Shown: positions 25,352-33,313, counted from the stretch's first letter. The stretch is DNA of 64,000 bases from Aromatoleum toluolicum (GCF_012911005.2 NZ_WTVS01000290.1:28505-92504), one strand, 5' to 3'. Numbers and translations: made by a program. The notes: generated by a model not told the origin, from the sequence alone.

Positions 25352-26179
25352 TTAGCCCTTCAGGCGGCGCATTTCCTCGGCCAGCACCCACAAGGCGCGG
25401 TTCAGCTTAACGCTCTGGTCGATGCCGTTGACCGGGCGCGTCGTGGTGGTGCGGCCGCTGCGGTTGCGGCCGCGCAGTCCGCCCTTCATCATGTTTTCCT
25501 GCACGCGGTTGAAGGTCGTCCACATATCGTCGCGGCGATCCTCGAAGCGGCGCGGGGCCAGGATTTGGGATTCAGTCACGGGCACAGCCCCGCTGTCCTG
25601 GTCGTCGTACTTCAGGGCCAGTGCAGCGCGGGCAAAGGCGGCCTGCTCGCCCTGGTTGAGCGTGAGCACCTGCATGGCCTCGCGCTGGGTGGTGGCTTCC
25701 TCGAAGCTGTCCAGCACCTTGAAAGCGCCTTCGATCACATCGCCCACCACGTCGCCGTTATGGCGCACGCGGATGTCGCTGGTTGTCTCGCCGCATACCA
25801 TGCCGTTAGAGCACACAAAGCGGAACATGCCGGCCAGCATCTGGTAGCTGCTGGTGCCGTCGTGGCTGTTCAGCAGGATGATTTCATTCGCCTCGCGGCC
25901 GGCGATCTGGTCGGCGTGGCGCAGGCGGATCATGTGCTTGGTGTGCTCGCGCTTTTCCTCGTTGCGCACGCGGGTCTGGCAAACCATGAAGGGCTGGAAA
26001 CCCTCTTTGCGCAGGCCGTTCAGAACGTCAATGGTCGGGATATAGGTGTAACGCGCGGAGCGGCTTTCGTGGGCGGCCTCGGCAAAAATCGAGGGGGCCA
26101 CGGCGCGGATTTGGTCATCCGACAGGGGCATGTCGGCGCGGATACCGGAAGCATTGCGGAAGCGGCTTGCGAGTTGCAT
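25352..26179 (-). CDS. DUF932 (phage/plasmid) protein
   Basis: A 275-residue protein with the DUF932 pattern: SARYTYIPTIDVLNGLRKEGFQPFMVCQTRVR, HMIRLRH, EIILLNSHDGTSSYQMLAGMFRFVCSNGMVCG. Family members are common on plasmids and phages, often near ssb and DNA-modification genes in leading regions; activity is unknown. The second ATG (26179) is chosen by RBS spacing. Its leader holds the GAGCAG hairpin. Confidence 0.9.
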   Translation of the reverse strand: MQLASRFRNASGIRADMPLSDDQIRAVAPSIFAEAAHESRSARYTYIPTIDVLNGLRKEGFQPFMVCQTRVRNEEKREHTKHMIRLRHADQIAGREANEIILLNSHDGTSSYQMLAGMFRFVCSNGMVCGETTSDIRVRHNGDVVGDVIEGAFKVLDSFEEATTQREAMQVLTLNQGEQAAFARAALALKYDDQDSGAVPVTESQILAPRRFEDRRDDMWTTFNRVQENMMKGGLRGRNRSGRTTTTRPVNGIDQSVKLNRALWVLAEEMRRLKG

Positions 26180-26196
26180 GGTCATTTCTCCAGTGA

Positions 26197-26250
26197 GTTG
26201 ATGATGGTCTAGGGATCAAAGGGCCGATAAGCCCGGCCTGCTCGCCGGGC
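26197..26250 (-). promoter_or_regulatory. conserved leader before DUF932 gene
   Basis: Minus strand: hairpin GCCCGGC-GAGCAG-GCCGGGC (26231-26250), then AGACCATCATCAAC (26197-26210) and the RBS. The hairpin is identical to that before repA. Confidence 0.65.
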
Positions 26251-26261
26251 CTGTCGGTTGT

Positions 26262-26441
26262 TCAGGTCTGCGGCGCGGATTCGCGCAACATCCCTTGAAT
26301 CTTGGCTTGGAGGTCTTCCAAGCGGGCCACCGCCTCGGCGGTGCCTTCTTCGTTCGGGCAGTAGTCTTTTTTGTCGTCGATGAGGTTTTTCACTGCATAT
26401 TCCAGATCGAAAAGCTCATCACGGGTAAAGCTGCTGGCCAT
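26262..26441 (-). CDS. small acidic protein (59 aa)
   Basis: A short gene between ssb and the DUF932 gene, read from an ATG at 26441 to TGA at 26262. The product, MASSFTRDELFDLEYAVKNL and onward, is an acidic amphipathic helical protein ending LRESAPQT. It starts three bases after the ssb stop, so it is probably translated with ssb. No known family. Confidence 0.7.
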   Translation of the reverse strand: MASSFTRDELFDLEYAVKNLIDDKKDYCPNEEGTAEAVARLEDLQAKIQGMLRESAPQT

Positions 26442-26443
26442 GA

Positions 26444-26884
26444 TTAGCGGCGGCCTTGACCGGCTTGCTCGGTGCTGTCGTAGTCGCGCATCCAGTCGTC
26501 GTGCTCGGCGTTGCCGGGGCCTTGCTGCTGCTGGCCAGCGTCACCGCCTGCACGGTTGCCGCTGGGACGGCCCAGGTACTGCACGCGCTCGGCCTCGAAG
26601 TTGAAACCGCCCTTGCGTTCGGCCTGCTTGTACCAGCTACGAATCCGGCCCATCACCGCCACGGTGGAACCCTTCTTCAGAAACTTGGCGTCGTTCTCGG
26701 CTTGCTTGCCGTAGGTCGTCACCGGGATGAAGTCGGTTTCTTCGTGCTTCTTGCCGTCGCGGTCGAAATAGACGTTATCCACGGCGACAGTGAAGGTCAC
26801 GGAAGGCGTGCCGCTGGGCGTGTAGCGCAATTCCACGTCCTTGGTCACGTTGCCCACGATGGTGAAAGTGTTGATGCTGGCCAT
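26444..26884 (-). CDS. ssb: single-stranded DNA-binding protein
   Basis: A 146-residue SSB with an OB-fold (NTFTIVGNVTKDVELRYTPSGTPSVTFTVAV, TDFIPVTTYGKQAENDAKFLKKGSTVAVMGRI) and a Gln/Gly-rich tail. The tail lacks the usual DDIPF-type C-terminal tip and ends EQAGQGRR, so binding to host SSB partners may differ. AAGGAGC precedes the ATG at 26884. Expressed from the operator-bearing promoter at 26969. Confidence 0.93.
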   Translation of the reverse strand: MASINTFTIVGNVTKDVELRYTPSGTPSVTFTVAVDNVYFDRDGKKHEETDFIPVTTYGKQAENDAKFLKKGSTVAVMGRIRSWYKQAERKGGFNFEAERVQYLGRPSGNRAGGDAGQQQQGPGNAEHDDWMRDYDSTEQAGQGRR

Positions 26885-26907
26885 GATCGAAGCTCCTTTT
26901 TTGCTCG

Positions 26908-26921
26908 GTTGATGGTGGTCT
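26908..26921 (-). promoter_or_regulatory. leader motif AGACCACCATCAAC before ssb
   Basis: A one-base variant of the leader motif, without the GAGCAG hairpin; a shorter CTGC/GCAG hairpin lies upstream instead. Confidence 0.5.
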
Positions 26922-26968
26922 TTGCTGCCTGGTGCAGAACCGTTCTTTGTTCCTACACCATGAGTCAT

Positions 26969-27002
26969 ATTGTACCATAAAACTATTGACCGTCAATAGT
27001 TT
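26969..27002 (-). promoter_or_regulatory. ssb promoter with CTATTGACCGTCAATAG operator
   Basis: Minus strand: -35 TTGACG (26991-26996), 16-bp spacer, -10 TACAAT (26969-26974). The operator covers the -35 and forms the end of the 669-bp repeat copy 2. Confidence 0.75.
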
Positions 27003-27648
27003 GTGAGAGAGAAAAGCCTGATTTTTCGCGGGTTCCCGGCTTGTGTTTCTTCGGGGTTCAGGCAAGCTACCTTGGAGCCTCGGGGCGGGGTTTGGGGGCC
27101 GGAACAGGCCCCCAAGGTGTTGCAGTTGCTCTTGCCCCGCAGGGGCACAAGCTCCCCTGCTCCCCGTCGATTACCCACATGGCCAGCGGAGCGCGGGGCC
27201 GGCTTTTGCATCCCACCATCTACCTCGTCGCCTCGGCGTCCAGGGGCACGCAGGACGGGCGCGGTCAAGGGAGAAACCGGAGGCCGCACGCGGAGCGCAG
27301 CCCGAAGGGCGAGCACCGAACGGGTGAGGATTTCAGGGCGCAGCCCGGCCCTTGACCGGAGAAGCCCGGCCGGAGGGCACCATGACGACGAATAAAGGCG
27401 CGAGGTAGTGGTGGGGTGCGGCCCCGCGCGTAGCGGATTCAGCGCACCAGCGCCGGCACACCACGGATCAGATCCACAGCCTGAACTTTCGCGCGCGAAA
27501 GTTCCTCGGTGCGGCCTTCAGGCCGGGCAAGCGGAGCGCGCAGCGCCGGCACGGCGCGGAGGCGTCAGGGATTGACGCCCGAAGGGGCGAGACGCCGCAG
27601 GCGGCTCGATGCGCAGCACGAAAGCCCGGCCCCGCAGGGGAGACGCCC
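26980..27648. repeat. 669-bp near-identical intergenic repeat, copy 2
   Basis: Second copy of 23655-24323. Copies in direct orientation 3.3 kb apart flank the ssb-DUF932 module. The match stops 5 bp before the stop codon of the gene at 27654. No gene recognised inside. Confidence 0.8.
27484..27503. promoter_or_regulatory. dispersed palindrome AACTTTCGCGCGCGAAAGTT
   Basis: The copy inside repeat copy 2; one of the two visible base differences between the repeats lies just outside it. Confidence 0.55.
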
Positions 27649-27653
27649 AGGGG

Positions 27654-28385
27654 TTAATACGGCGGGTCGTCATCCAAGCTGTCATCCACAGCCGGAAACG
27701 GGTTAATCCGGTAGCCCAAGTCTTCAATGGTACGGGCGTTGTCGGGTAGCTTGTCACGCATCCAAACCGGGATGCGGCCCTGCGCAAACAAATTGCACTC
27801 GGTCGGCTCTCGATCAGCGGTCAGCCACTCAACACGGAATGCCTGCCCGCCGAAGCCGATTCCCTCGCCAAGCACATTCCAGGTGTAATGCACGCCCTGG
27901 TAGATCACGCGCTGAATATCGGTGGCGTCGGCCAGCTCGGCCCAATAGGACTCCAGTTGCGAGACGGCATCCGATTTCGCCCGCTCGATCCGGGCCAAGG
28001 TGTCGGCGTCAGGGGTCGGACTGGCAGAAAAGGACAGGACTTGACGCCAGCCAGCGGCCGCATCCTCATGCGTGAAACCAGCGTGGATTCGCAACGGCTG
28101 CTCGGTAAAGCAATGCCGGGTTTCGCGCGTGTCATCGTTGAGGTGGATTTCCACGGACTGCCGCTTCGCCCGCAGCCAAGCCGTTCGCGCGGCCTGCTCC
28201 AAGCGGTCAGCCTCGCCCTTCGCGGTCCGACCTTCCGCATCGAGGCGGGATTGTTCGGCGCTGCCATCTTCGGCATCCACGCAGCGCAGAAAAACAGCGC
28301 GATGATGCGCTTTCGCGTCCTCCCAAGCCTGGAATTCCTGGGGGACGGCGTGCGGGGCGTCAATGAGGAAAAAATCGACGGTCAT
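27654..28385 (-). CDS. hypothetical protein (243 aa)
   Basis: A 243-residue protein starting MTVDFFLIDAPHAVPQEFQAWEDAKAHH. It has an N-terminal helical region, then RETRHCFTEQPLRIHAGFTHEDAAAGWRQV and a C-terminal acidic end DDSLDDDPPY. No recognised family. It follows the nuclease gene by 19 bp. Confidence 0.65.
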   Translation of the reverse strand: MTVDFFLIDAPHAVPQEFQAWEDAKAHHRAVFLRCVDAEDGSAEQSRLDAEGRTAKGEADRLEQAARTAWLRAKRQSVEIHLNDDTRETRHCFTEQPLRIHAGFTHEDAAAGWRQVLSFSASPTPDADTLARIERAKSDAVSQLESYWAELADATDIQRVIYQGVHYTWNVLGEGIGFGGQAFRVEWLTADREPTECNLFAQGRIPVWMRDKLPDNARTIEDLGYRINPFPAVDDSLDDDPPY

Positions 28386-28404
28386 GATGTTCTCCGAGTT
28401 CCTG

Positions 28405-29022
28405 TTAATACCGGGCACGGAAAGGCTCGGATTGCCGCCAGTTGCGATCAAAATGGGCCAGATATGCCTTGGCCAGCGCCGGATTATTCCAGTTCACCAG
28501 GACATTCTCCGAATTCACGCGCGCGGCCGCGTCGGAGTAGTTGAAGCTCCCCAGCTCGACAGTCTGGCGATCCACGATCAGCACCTTGTCATGGTGGATC
28601 GGGTAAGCGGAAATTACGCGCACGTCGCAGCCAGCTTCAGCCAGCGCCGAAAGGGCCGCCCGGCCCTTTCCGCTCCGGTCGTCGGTGACGTTGTTCTTGT
28701 AGTCGGCCACCAGGGAAACGGCCACCCCGCGCTTGGCCGCGCGCAGCAGCGCGGCCACCACGCGCGGGCTGGTGAAGCTGTAGGACAGTGCCTTGATGTC
28801 TGTCTTCGCGGAGTCGATGACGCGAAGCACCAGGGCCTCGGCCCCGCCTTTGGGAGAAAAGCCCACCTCGATGGAGCCGGCCGCAGGCACGGATACGGGC
28901 GCGGCTGTCTCGATGGCATCGGCCAGCTCGCGCAGCACGCCGGGCTTGTAGGCGGAAGCGGAGCCGGCCCAGCTCAAGGCGAGGCCGGCGAGGATCACAG
29001 GAAGGAAGCGAGGGGGTTTCAT
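28405..29022 (-). CDS. exported phospholipase D-family nuclease (Nuc-like)
   Basis: A 205-residue protein with signal peptide ending SASA and one HKD motif, HHDKVLIVDRQTVELGSFNYSDAAARVNSEN. This single-HKD architecture is that of the periplasmic endonuclease Nuc of IncN plasmid pKM101, which acts as a dimer. It may degrade DNA in the periplasm or take part in entry exclusion; plasmid roles are unclear. It overlaps no neighbour but follows the methyltransferase gene closely. Confidence 0.9.
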   Translation of the reverse strand: MKPPRFLPVILAGLALSWAGSASAYKPGVLRELADAIETAAPVSVPAAGSIEVGFSPKGGAEALVLRVIDSAKTDIKALSYSFTSPRVVAALLRAAKRGVAVSLVADYKNNVTDDRSGKGRAALSALAEAGCDVRVISAYPIHHDKVLIVDRQTVELGSFNYSDAAARVNSENVLVNWNNPALAKAYLAHFDRNWRQSEPFRARY

Positions 29023-29044
29023 GGGGTAGCTCCAGGAAGTTCGA

Positions 29045-29959
29045 TCAAGCCGCAAGGCGCAGCTCGTTGAGGAAGTCAGCGGCCACCACGGGGCAGACGG
29101 CATTGCCCAGCAGGTGCATGGCATCGCGGTGGACGTTGGGGAGGACGTAGGACGGCGGAAAGCTCATAGCGTCCCGTGCCTCGGGCACGGCAAGCATTCG
29201 CATCCGGTCGCCCTCGATCACGGCCCAGCGGTCGCGGGTCGTGATGGTGCCGACAGGCCGGTGGATGCTGCGGCCAGTGAGGCCGCTGCCGCTGGAGTAG
29301 TACGGGATCAAGAAGCGGTCGCCGTGCGCAGCACGGCCCGCCGCGATCTGGCGCAGCGTCTTTTCGCTGCGCCTGGGCGTGGCGATCGGACTCCACGGGT
29401 GGGCATCCCACTGGATCACGTCGGCAATGGGTCGGTGCTCGCGGCGCGGCAGGCTCAAACGCAGCGGCCGCCGCGAGCGCGTGCAGACCAGGAACAGGCG
29501 TTGCCGGTTCTGCGGCACGCCATGATCGGCCGCATCGACCAGATGCGGCGAAACGGCGTAGCCCAGCCGGCGCAGCGCATCGCGCCAAGCCGGATAAAGC
29601 ACCCACTTCTCGAAGTCCGGCACGTTCTCGACCAGGATCACCGGGCTGCGGTGATATTCCGCGCAAGCCACCACGGCCCAAGCCGTGCTGCGCAGCGCGT
29701 CATGGTGCGGCCGTTCGCGGCCTCTTGCCCTCGAATGCCCTTGGCAGGCTGGCGAAGCCAGCACAACATCATGCGCGGGCACCGCGCGCCAGTCGGCTTG
29801 CTGAAGGTCTTGGCACTCGTGCCAAGTGTCCGGGTGGTTGGTCTGGTGGTACTGAACAGCGAGCGGCCAATGGTTTGCGGCCCACACGACGCGCGCGCCG
29901 GCAAGGCGCGCGCCCTCGGTGAAGCCACCGGCCCCCGCAAAGAGGTCGATGCAGCGCAT
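29045..29959 (-). CDS. C5-cytosine DNA methyltransferase
   Basis: A 304-residue methyltransferase with motif I DLFAGAGGFTEGA, motif IV ASPACQGHSRARG holding the catalytic Cys, motif VI ENVPDF and motif VIII QNRQRLF. Motif IV has Ala where most enzymes have a second Pro (PPCQ). No restriction endonuclease is nearby, so it is an orphan enzyme, probably helping the plasmid escape host restriction. It lies in one transcript with the 29963 gene and the nuclease. Confidence 0.9.
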   Translation of the reverse strand: MRCIDLFAGAGGFTEGARLAGARVVWAANHWPLAVQYHQTNHPDTWHECQDLQQADWRAVPAHDVVLASPACQGHSRARGRERPHHDALRSTAWAVVACAEYHRSPVILVENVPDFEKWVLYPAWRDALRRLGYAVSPHLVDAADHGVPQNRQRLFLVCTRSRRPLRLSLPRREHRPIADVIQWDAHPWSPIATPRRSEKTLRQIAAGRAAHGDRFLIPYYSSGSGLTGRSIHRPVGTITTRDRWAVIEGDRMRMLAVPEARDAMSFPPSYVLPNVHRDAMHLLGNAVCPVVAADFLNELRLAA

Positions 29960-29962
29960 GGG

Positions 29963-30184
29963 TCAGAATTCCGTGGTCAGGGTGCCATCGGGGAGGCGCT
30001 TCATCAGGTCGAAGCCGTTATCCGTCCCGCCGCAGCTCTCCAGCTCCTTCAGCGCCGCCTTGAAAGTGTGGTGGTCGCTCCACACGTCTTCGGCATCGGT
30101 GCCGGCGTTCTCAACGATCACCCATTGCGGGTAATCCGTGGCTTGGGCGGTGGTGTTGGCCTGGGCGACGTGGGCGGTCTGCAT
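29963..30184 (-). CDS. hypothetical protein (73 aa)
   Basis: A 73-residue protein starting MQTAHVAQANTTAQATDYPQWVIVENAGTDAED, ending LPDGTLTTEF. The N-terminal bases and leader are nearly the same as those of the DUF3560 gene (both begin MQT). Unknown function. It is the first gene of the operon with the methyltransferase. Confidence 0.65.
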   Translation of the reverse strand: MQTAHVAQANTTAQATDYPQWVIVENAGTDAEDVWSDHHTFKAALKELESCGGTDNGFDLMKRLPDGTLTTEF

Positions 30185-30207
30185 GGTCGTTTTCCTTATG
30201 CGGAAGG

Positions 30208-30257
30208 GTTGAAGATGGTCTAAGCGGCTGGGGTCTGGTCTGCTCACCGTCACCCCT
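30208..30257 (-). promoter_or_regulatory. conserved leader before 29963 gene
   Basis: Near-copy of the leader at 23557-23605: GGGGT-...GGT-GAGCAG-ACC...-ACCCC hairpin then AGACCATCTTCAAC (30208-30221). Duplicated regulatory DNA runs from about 30181 to 30325. Confidence 0.6.
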
Positions 30258-30293
30258 GCCGGGGCATCGCCTCATCACTGAAGCAATGCCTAT

Positions 30294-30358
30294 ATTCTAC
30301 CCGTCAAACTATTGACCGTCAATAGATATTGGCGTTTATTTGCTTTCATTGTGAAAGC
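30294..30358 (-). promoter_or_regulatory. promoter with two operators
   Basis: Minus strand: -35 TTGACG (30317-30322), 17-bp spacer, -10 TAGAAT (30294-30299), with CTATTGACCGTCAATAG at 30309-30325 over the -35. Twenty bases further upstream lies GCTTTCACAATGAAAGC (30342-30358), the same type of palindrome as at the transfer promoter (6082). Confidence 0.7.
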
Positions 30359-30376
30359 AAATAACACGCAAGCGCG

Positions 30377-30396
30377 GACTTTCGCGCGCGAAAGTC
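30377..30396. promoter_or_regulatory. dispersed palindrome GACTTTCGCGCGCGAAAGTC
   Basis: Perfect 20-bp copy overlapping the last codon region of the HExxH membrane-protein gene, between two minus-strand operons. Confidence 0.55.
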
Positions 30397-30895
30397 ACCG
30401 CAGGGCGAAGCCAAAACGGTTGTAGAGGTAGAGGCCAGCGAGCGTCAGCGCCCCGGCCACGGCTGCACCGCCCAGGGCGTGCCACCAATCGCGGCCACTC
30501 GGCCACGTCGCCAGCAGGCATTGCACCGCCAGGAGCTTCAGGCCAAGGCTGGGCCACGCCAGAGCGGGCCAGCCAGCGGAATGCCACAGCAGGCCGGCGC
30601 TCAACGGGATGAGAAGGAACGGCGCGAGGGCCACGGGAACCGCATTCCACCAGCGCAGGCGCATGAACAGCACGCGCCCCAGCAGCAGCTCCCCGTCAGG
30701 CATCCGGCGCGGCAGGATCGACATGGAAACCGGGCGCGCACCAAACAGCCAGCCGGCCATCCAGTGCATAGCCTCATGGGCCAGCGTGCCAGGCAGCACG
30801 GACAGGGCGTACAGCCACGTCCAGCGCCGAACGGTGCGGGTCGCCACCAGCATGACCGCGAAGCTGGCCAGATGCAGCCACGCGGAGCCGATCAT
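30395..30895 (-). CDS. membrane protein with HExxH metalloprotease-like motif
   Basis: A 166-residue protein with about five hydrophobic segments and LAHEAMHWMAGWLFGARP near residues 38-55; HEAMH fits the HExxH zinc motif of membrane-embedded (M50-like) proteases. A later LDG or NPDG-type second motif, usual in M50, is not seen, so activity is uncertain. Its start overlaps the end of the KfrA-like gene (ATGA type), showing translational coupling. Confidence 0.65.
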   Translation of the reverse strand: MIGSAWLHLASFAVMLVATRTVRRWTWLYALSVLPGTLAHEAMHWMAGWLFGARPVSMSILPRRMPDGELLLGRVLFMRLRWWNAVPVALAPFLLIPLSAGLLWHSAGWPALAWPSLGLKLLAVQCLLATWPSGRDWWHALGGAAVAGALTLAGLYLYNRFGFALR

Positions 30896-31929
30896 GTCTT
30901 GTCAGCCTTCTTTGCGGTGAAGCCCCGGATGGTCGCCTCTTGACTGGCGACTTGACTGCGCAGCGCGTCGAGTTCCCCTGTCACCCGGCCAAGTTGGGCG
31001 GCCGCATCGCGTGCCTCTTTGCGCGCCTCGTCCAGCTCGGCCTCCATGCGCTGCTTGGAAGTCTCCAGCTTGCCGATGACCTCCACGCTGCGCTGCTTCT
31101 GGTCGTGCAATGCCTGCTGGTGAGCATCTTTCAGTCGCCCCACCTCGGCATCATGCTGGGCACGTTGAGCAGCCGCCCCTTCGGCGTGCTCTTTCCGCGC
31201 CGCCGCCAGCTCGGCCGCTCCTTGATCCTGCACTCGCGCAAGTTCACCGCGAACTTGGGCCAGCTCGCGCTCCAAGTCTGCCGCTTGCTGGGAGAGTCGG
31301 GCCACGTCCGCGCGCTGGGTGGAAAGCTCGGCTTCCACCGTCCGGCGCGCAGCCTCCGCTTCATCACGCCGCGCACGCTCGGCCTTCAGGTCGTCATGCA
31401 CCTCATTGGCCCGCTTCTCCAGCTCTGCCGCCCGTGCTTCACCAGCCGCAGCCCGTTCGGTTTGCGCAGCCACGTCGACTTGAAGGCTGGCGAGTTGGTC
31501 GGTCAGCTCGGCGGCTTGCCGGCGTGCTTCATCGCGCTCGTCCTCTCGCTTCTCGGCCAGGGCCAGCGCCTCCGCTGTCTCGGCTTCGAGTTCCTGACGC
31601 ACCCGCTCCAGGGATTCACGCTCGGAGGCCAAGCGGCCATTGGCAAGCTCTAGGGCCACGCCCCACATGTCCGAAGCCCAGCCCTGCACCTTGTCGAGCA
31701 CAACCTGGGGCGCGGCCTCGCGTACCGGCTCGGCCGACTCGGCAGCCTTGCGGCGGGCCTTCCAGGCGCGCAGCACCGGGCCGATGGTGGCGTAGCTGCC
31801 GCCCTTCGTGCTCGTCCACTTCGCCAGCAGTTCGCGCACCGTCTCGTTCGTCGGGCGCATCCCCTCTGCCGCCAGTTGTTCGGCGGCTTTACAGATCAGT
31901 TCTTCCGTGATGATCGCTTCGCTTGCCAT
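30892..31929 (-). CDS. kfrA: KfrA-like DNA-binding coiled-coil protein (backbone copy)
   Basis: A 345-residue protein with an N-terminal KfrA DNA-binding domain (about 1-80: AAEQLAAEGMRPTNETVRELL, GGSYATIGPVLRAWKARRKA) followed by about 240 residues of nearly unbroken alanine/glutamate-rich coiled coil. IncP KfrA represses its own gene and supports stable maintenance. An upstream GTTGTATGTTGTA is shared with the operator of the IncP kfrA at 52683. The start at 31929 follows AGGAGCC. Confidence 0.88.
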   Translation of the reverse strand: MASEAIITEELICKAAEQLAAEGMRPTNETVRELLAKWTSTKGGSYATIGPVLRAWKARRKAAESAEPVREAAPQVVLDKVQGWASDMWGVALELANGRLASERESLERVRQELEAETAEALALAEKREDERDEARRQAAELTDQLASLQVDVAAQTERAAAGEARAAELEKRANEVHDDLKAERARRDEAEAARRTVEAELSTQRADVARLSQQAADLERELAQVRGELARVQDQGAAELAAARKEHAEGAAAQRAQHDAEVGRLKDAHQQALHDQKQRSVEVIGKLETSKQRMEAELDEARKEARDAAAQLGRVTGELDALRSQVASQEATIRGFTAKKADKT

Positions 31930-31950
31930 GACAGGCTCCTTTCGGTTGAT

Positions 31951-32000
31951 TGTGTTGTTTGTTGTTGTATGTTGTATTTTACAGCAAACAACAACAAACG
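31951..32000. promoter_or_regulatory. kfrA-type operator (backbone)
   Basis: Repeats of TTGTTG on the plus strand and CAACAA further on, including GTTGTATGTTGTA (31964-31976); a TAAAAT -10 on the minus strand (near 31977-31982) lies inside. Likely autoregulatory site of the adjacent KfrA homologue. Confidence 0.65.
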
Positions 32001-32117
32001 CAACAGGCGAAGTGCCGGTCGGGATCGGCCGCCGTCGCCCTTGCCTTCGGCGTGCCGGCGTCGAGCTGGTGGTGGAAGCAGGTCGGTGGCCACCTCGGCG
32101 GCCGTCCTTCTGGAAAA

Positions 32118-33313
32118 GGGGTCCCCTCGTTTTCAGTGCAATAACTGGCGGTACGCAAACCCAGCACTGGCGCGGGGGTGGTGTTGGTAGATCGTTGATT
32201 CTGTTGGCTTTCCTGTTCACTTCTCAAACGGGTATCGTGGCCTCCCACTAATGGGGTTCACGATGCAGGACTGGCAAACGACGTTTTTGGGGATGCGTGA
32301 GCTGCCCCGCGATATCAGTGACTTCGAGATGAAGGCGTTTTTCACCTTCGATGGTGCAGAGCGCGAGGCAATCAATGCGCGCCGGGGTGACGCCCACAAG
32401 CTCGGTCTGGCGCTGCATATCGGGTTTTTGCGCATGAGTGGCCGCCTGCTGTATGCCTTTCGGGTGGTTCCCGTCGCCCTGTGGCGCCACTTGAGCGAGG
32501 AACTTGGCATTGCCACCCCTGATGTGGCTTCGCTGCGCACGCTGTACGGGCGGGAGAAGACACTGTTCGATCACCAGCAAGTAGCGTGCACGGCCCTTGG
32601 TTTTCGGTGGATGCCCTGATCGAAAAGCATTGGGACAGCCCGGTGCATCTGGCGGCTTCGGTCATGAGTGGTCACGCCAGTGCGGTGGCAGCACTGGCGC
32701 GGTTTGGCTCTGCTGCCCAGGGTGACCCCATCTATGACGCTGGCGTGCAATTGGGACGTTTGCTGCGAACCGCGTTCCTTGCCGACTACTTTGTTAAGGA
32801 CGCTTTCAGGAATGAATTGCGCCGGGTGCTCAACCGGGGGGAGGCGGTCAACGCCCTCAAGCGCGCCATTTACACCGGCCGGATCAGCCCGGCACAGGCC
32901 AAACGTGTGGACGAAATGCAGGCTGTGGCCGACGCGTTGAGTCTGCTGGCCAACATCGTCATGGCGTGGAACACGTCACAAATGCAGGCTGTTCTGGATC
33001 GCTGGTCGAACCGCCGCCAGGCCATTCCGCCGGAACTGATCGGAAAAATTGCTCCCACCAGGCTGGAAAGCATCAACCTGCGAGGCGTGTTCCGCTTTCC
33101 TGTTGACCGTTATGCCGACCAAATCCTGCCCTCGCGGCAGGGAGCACCGATAACTGGCACCAACGGATGAAACCGATCACGGTTTGACGCCACGAATCGC
33201 AGATTTGAAAGTGAACAGGAAAGTCAATGAAATCAACGATCTACCAACACCACCTCCGCGCCAGTGCTAGCTTTTCGTACCGTCACTTATTGCACTGAAA
33301 ACGAGGGGACCCC
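32118..33313 (+). mobile_element. internally deleted IS1071-like element, TSD GAAAA
   Basis: 1,196 bp with IS1071-type inverted ends (GGGGTCCCCTCGTTTTCAGT and its complement) and a perfect 5-bp duplication GAAAA on each side (32113-32117, 33314-33318). About 2 kb of the transposase is missing. The 5' end and coding halves differ from the IS1071 copy at 41951 at roughly one base in ten by eye, while the last ~150 bp are almost identical, suggesting a hybrid or gene conversion. Confidence 0.9.
32263..33170 (+). pseudogene. tnpA: deleted IS1071-like transposase
   Basis: The first ~118 residues (MQDWQTTFLGMRELPRDISD to GFRWM) are joined to the last ~190 residues (ALIEKHWDSPVHL to ITGTNG) at about 32613-32620, in different frames, so the fusion stops at 32619. 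The catalytic DDE core is absent. It cannot support transposition itself but its ends could be moved by the intact transposase at 42096. Confidence 0.9.
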
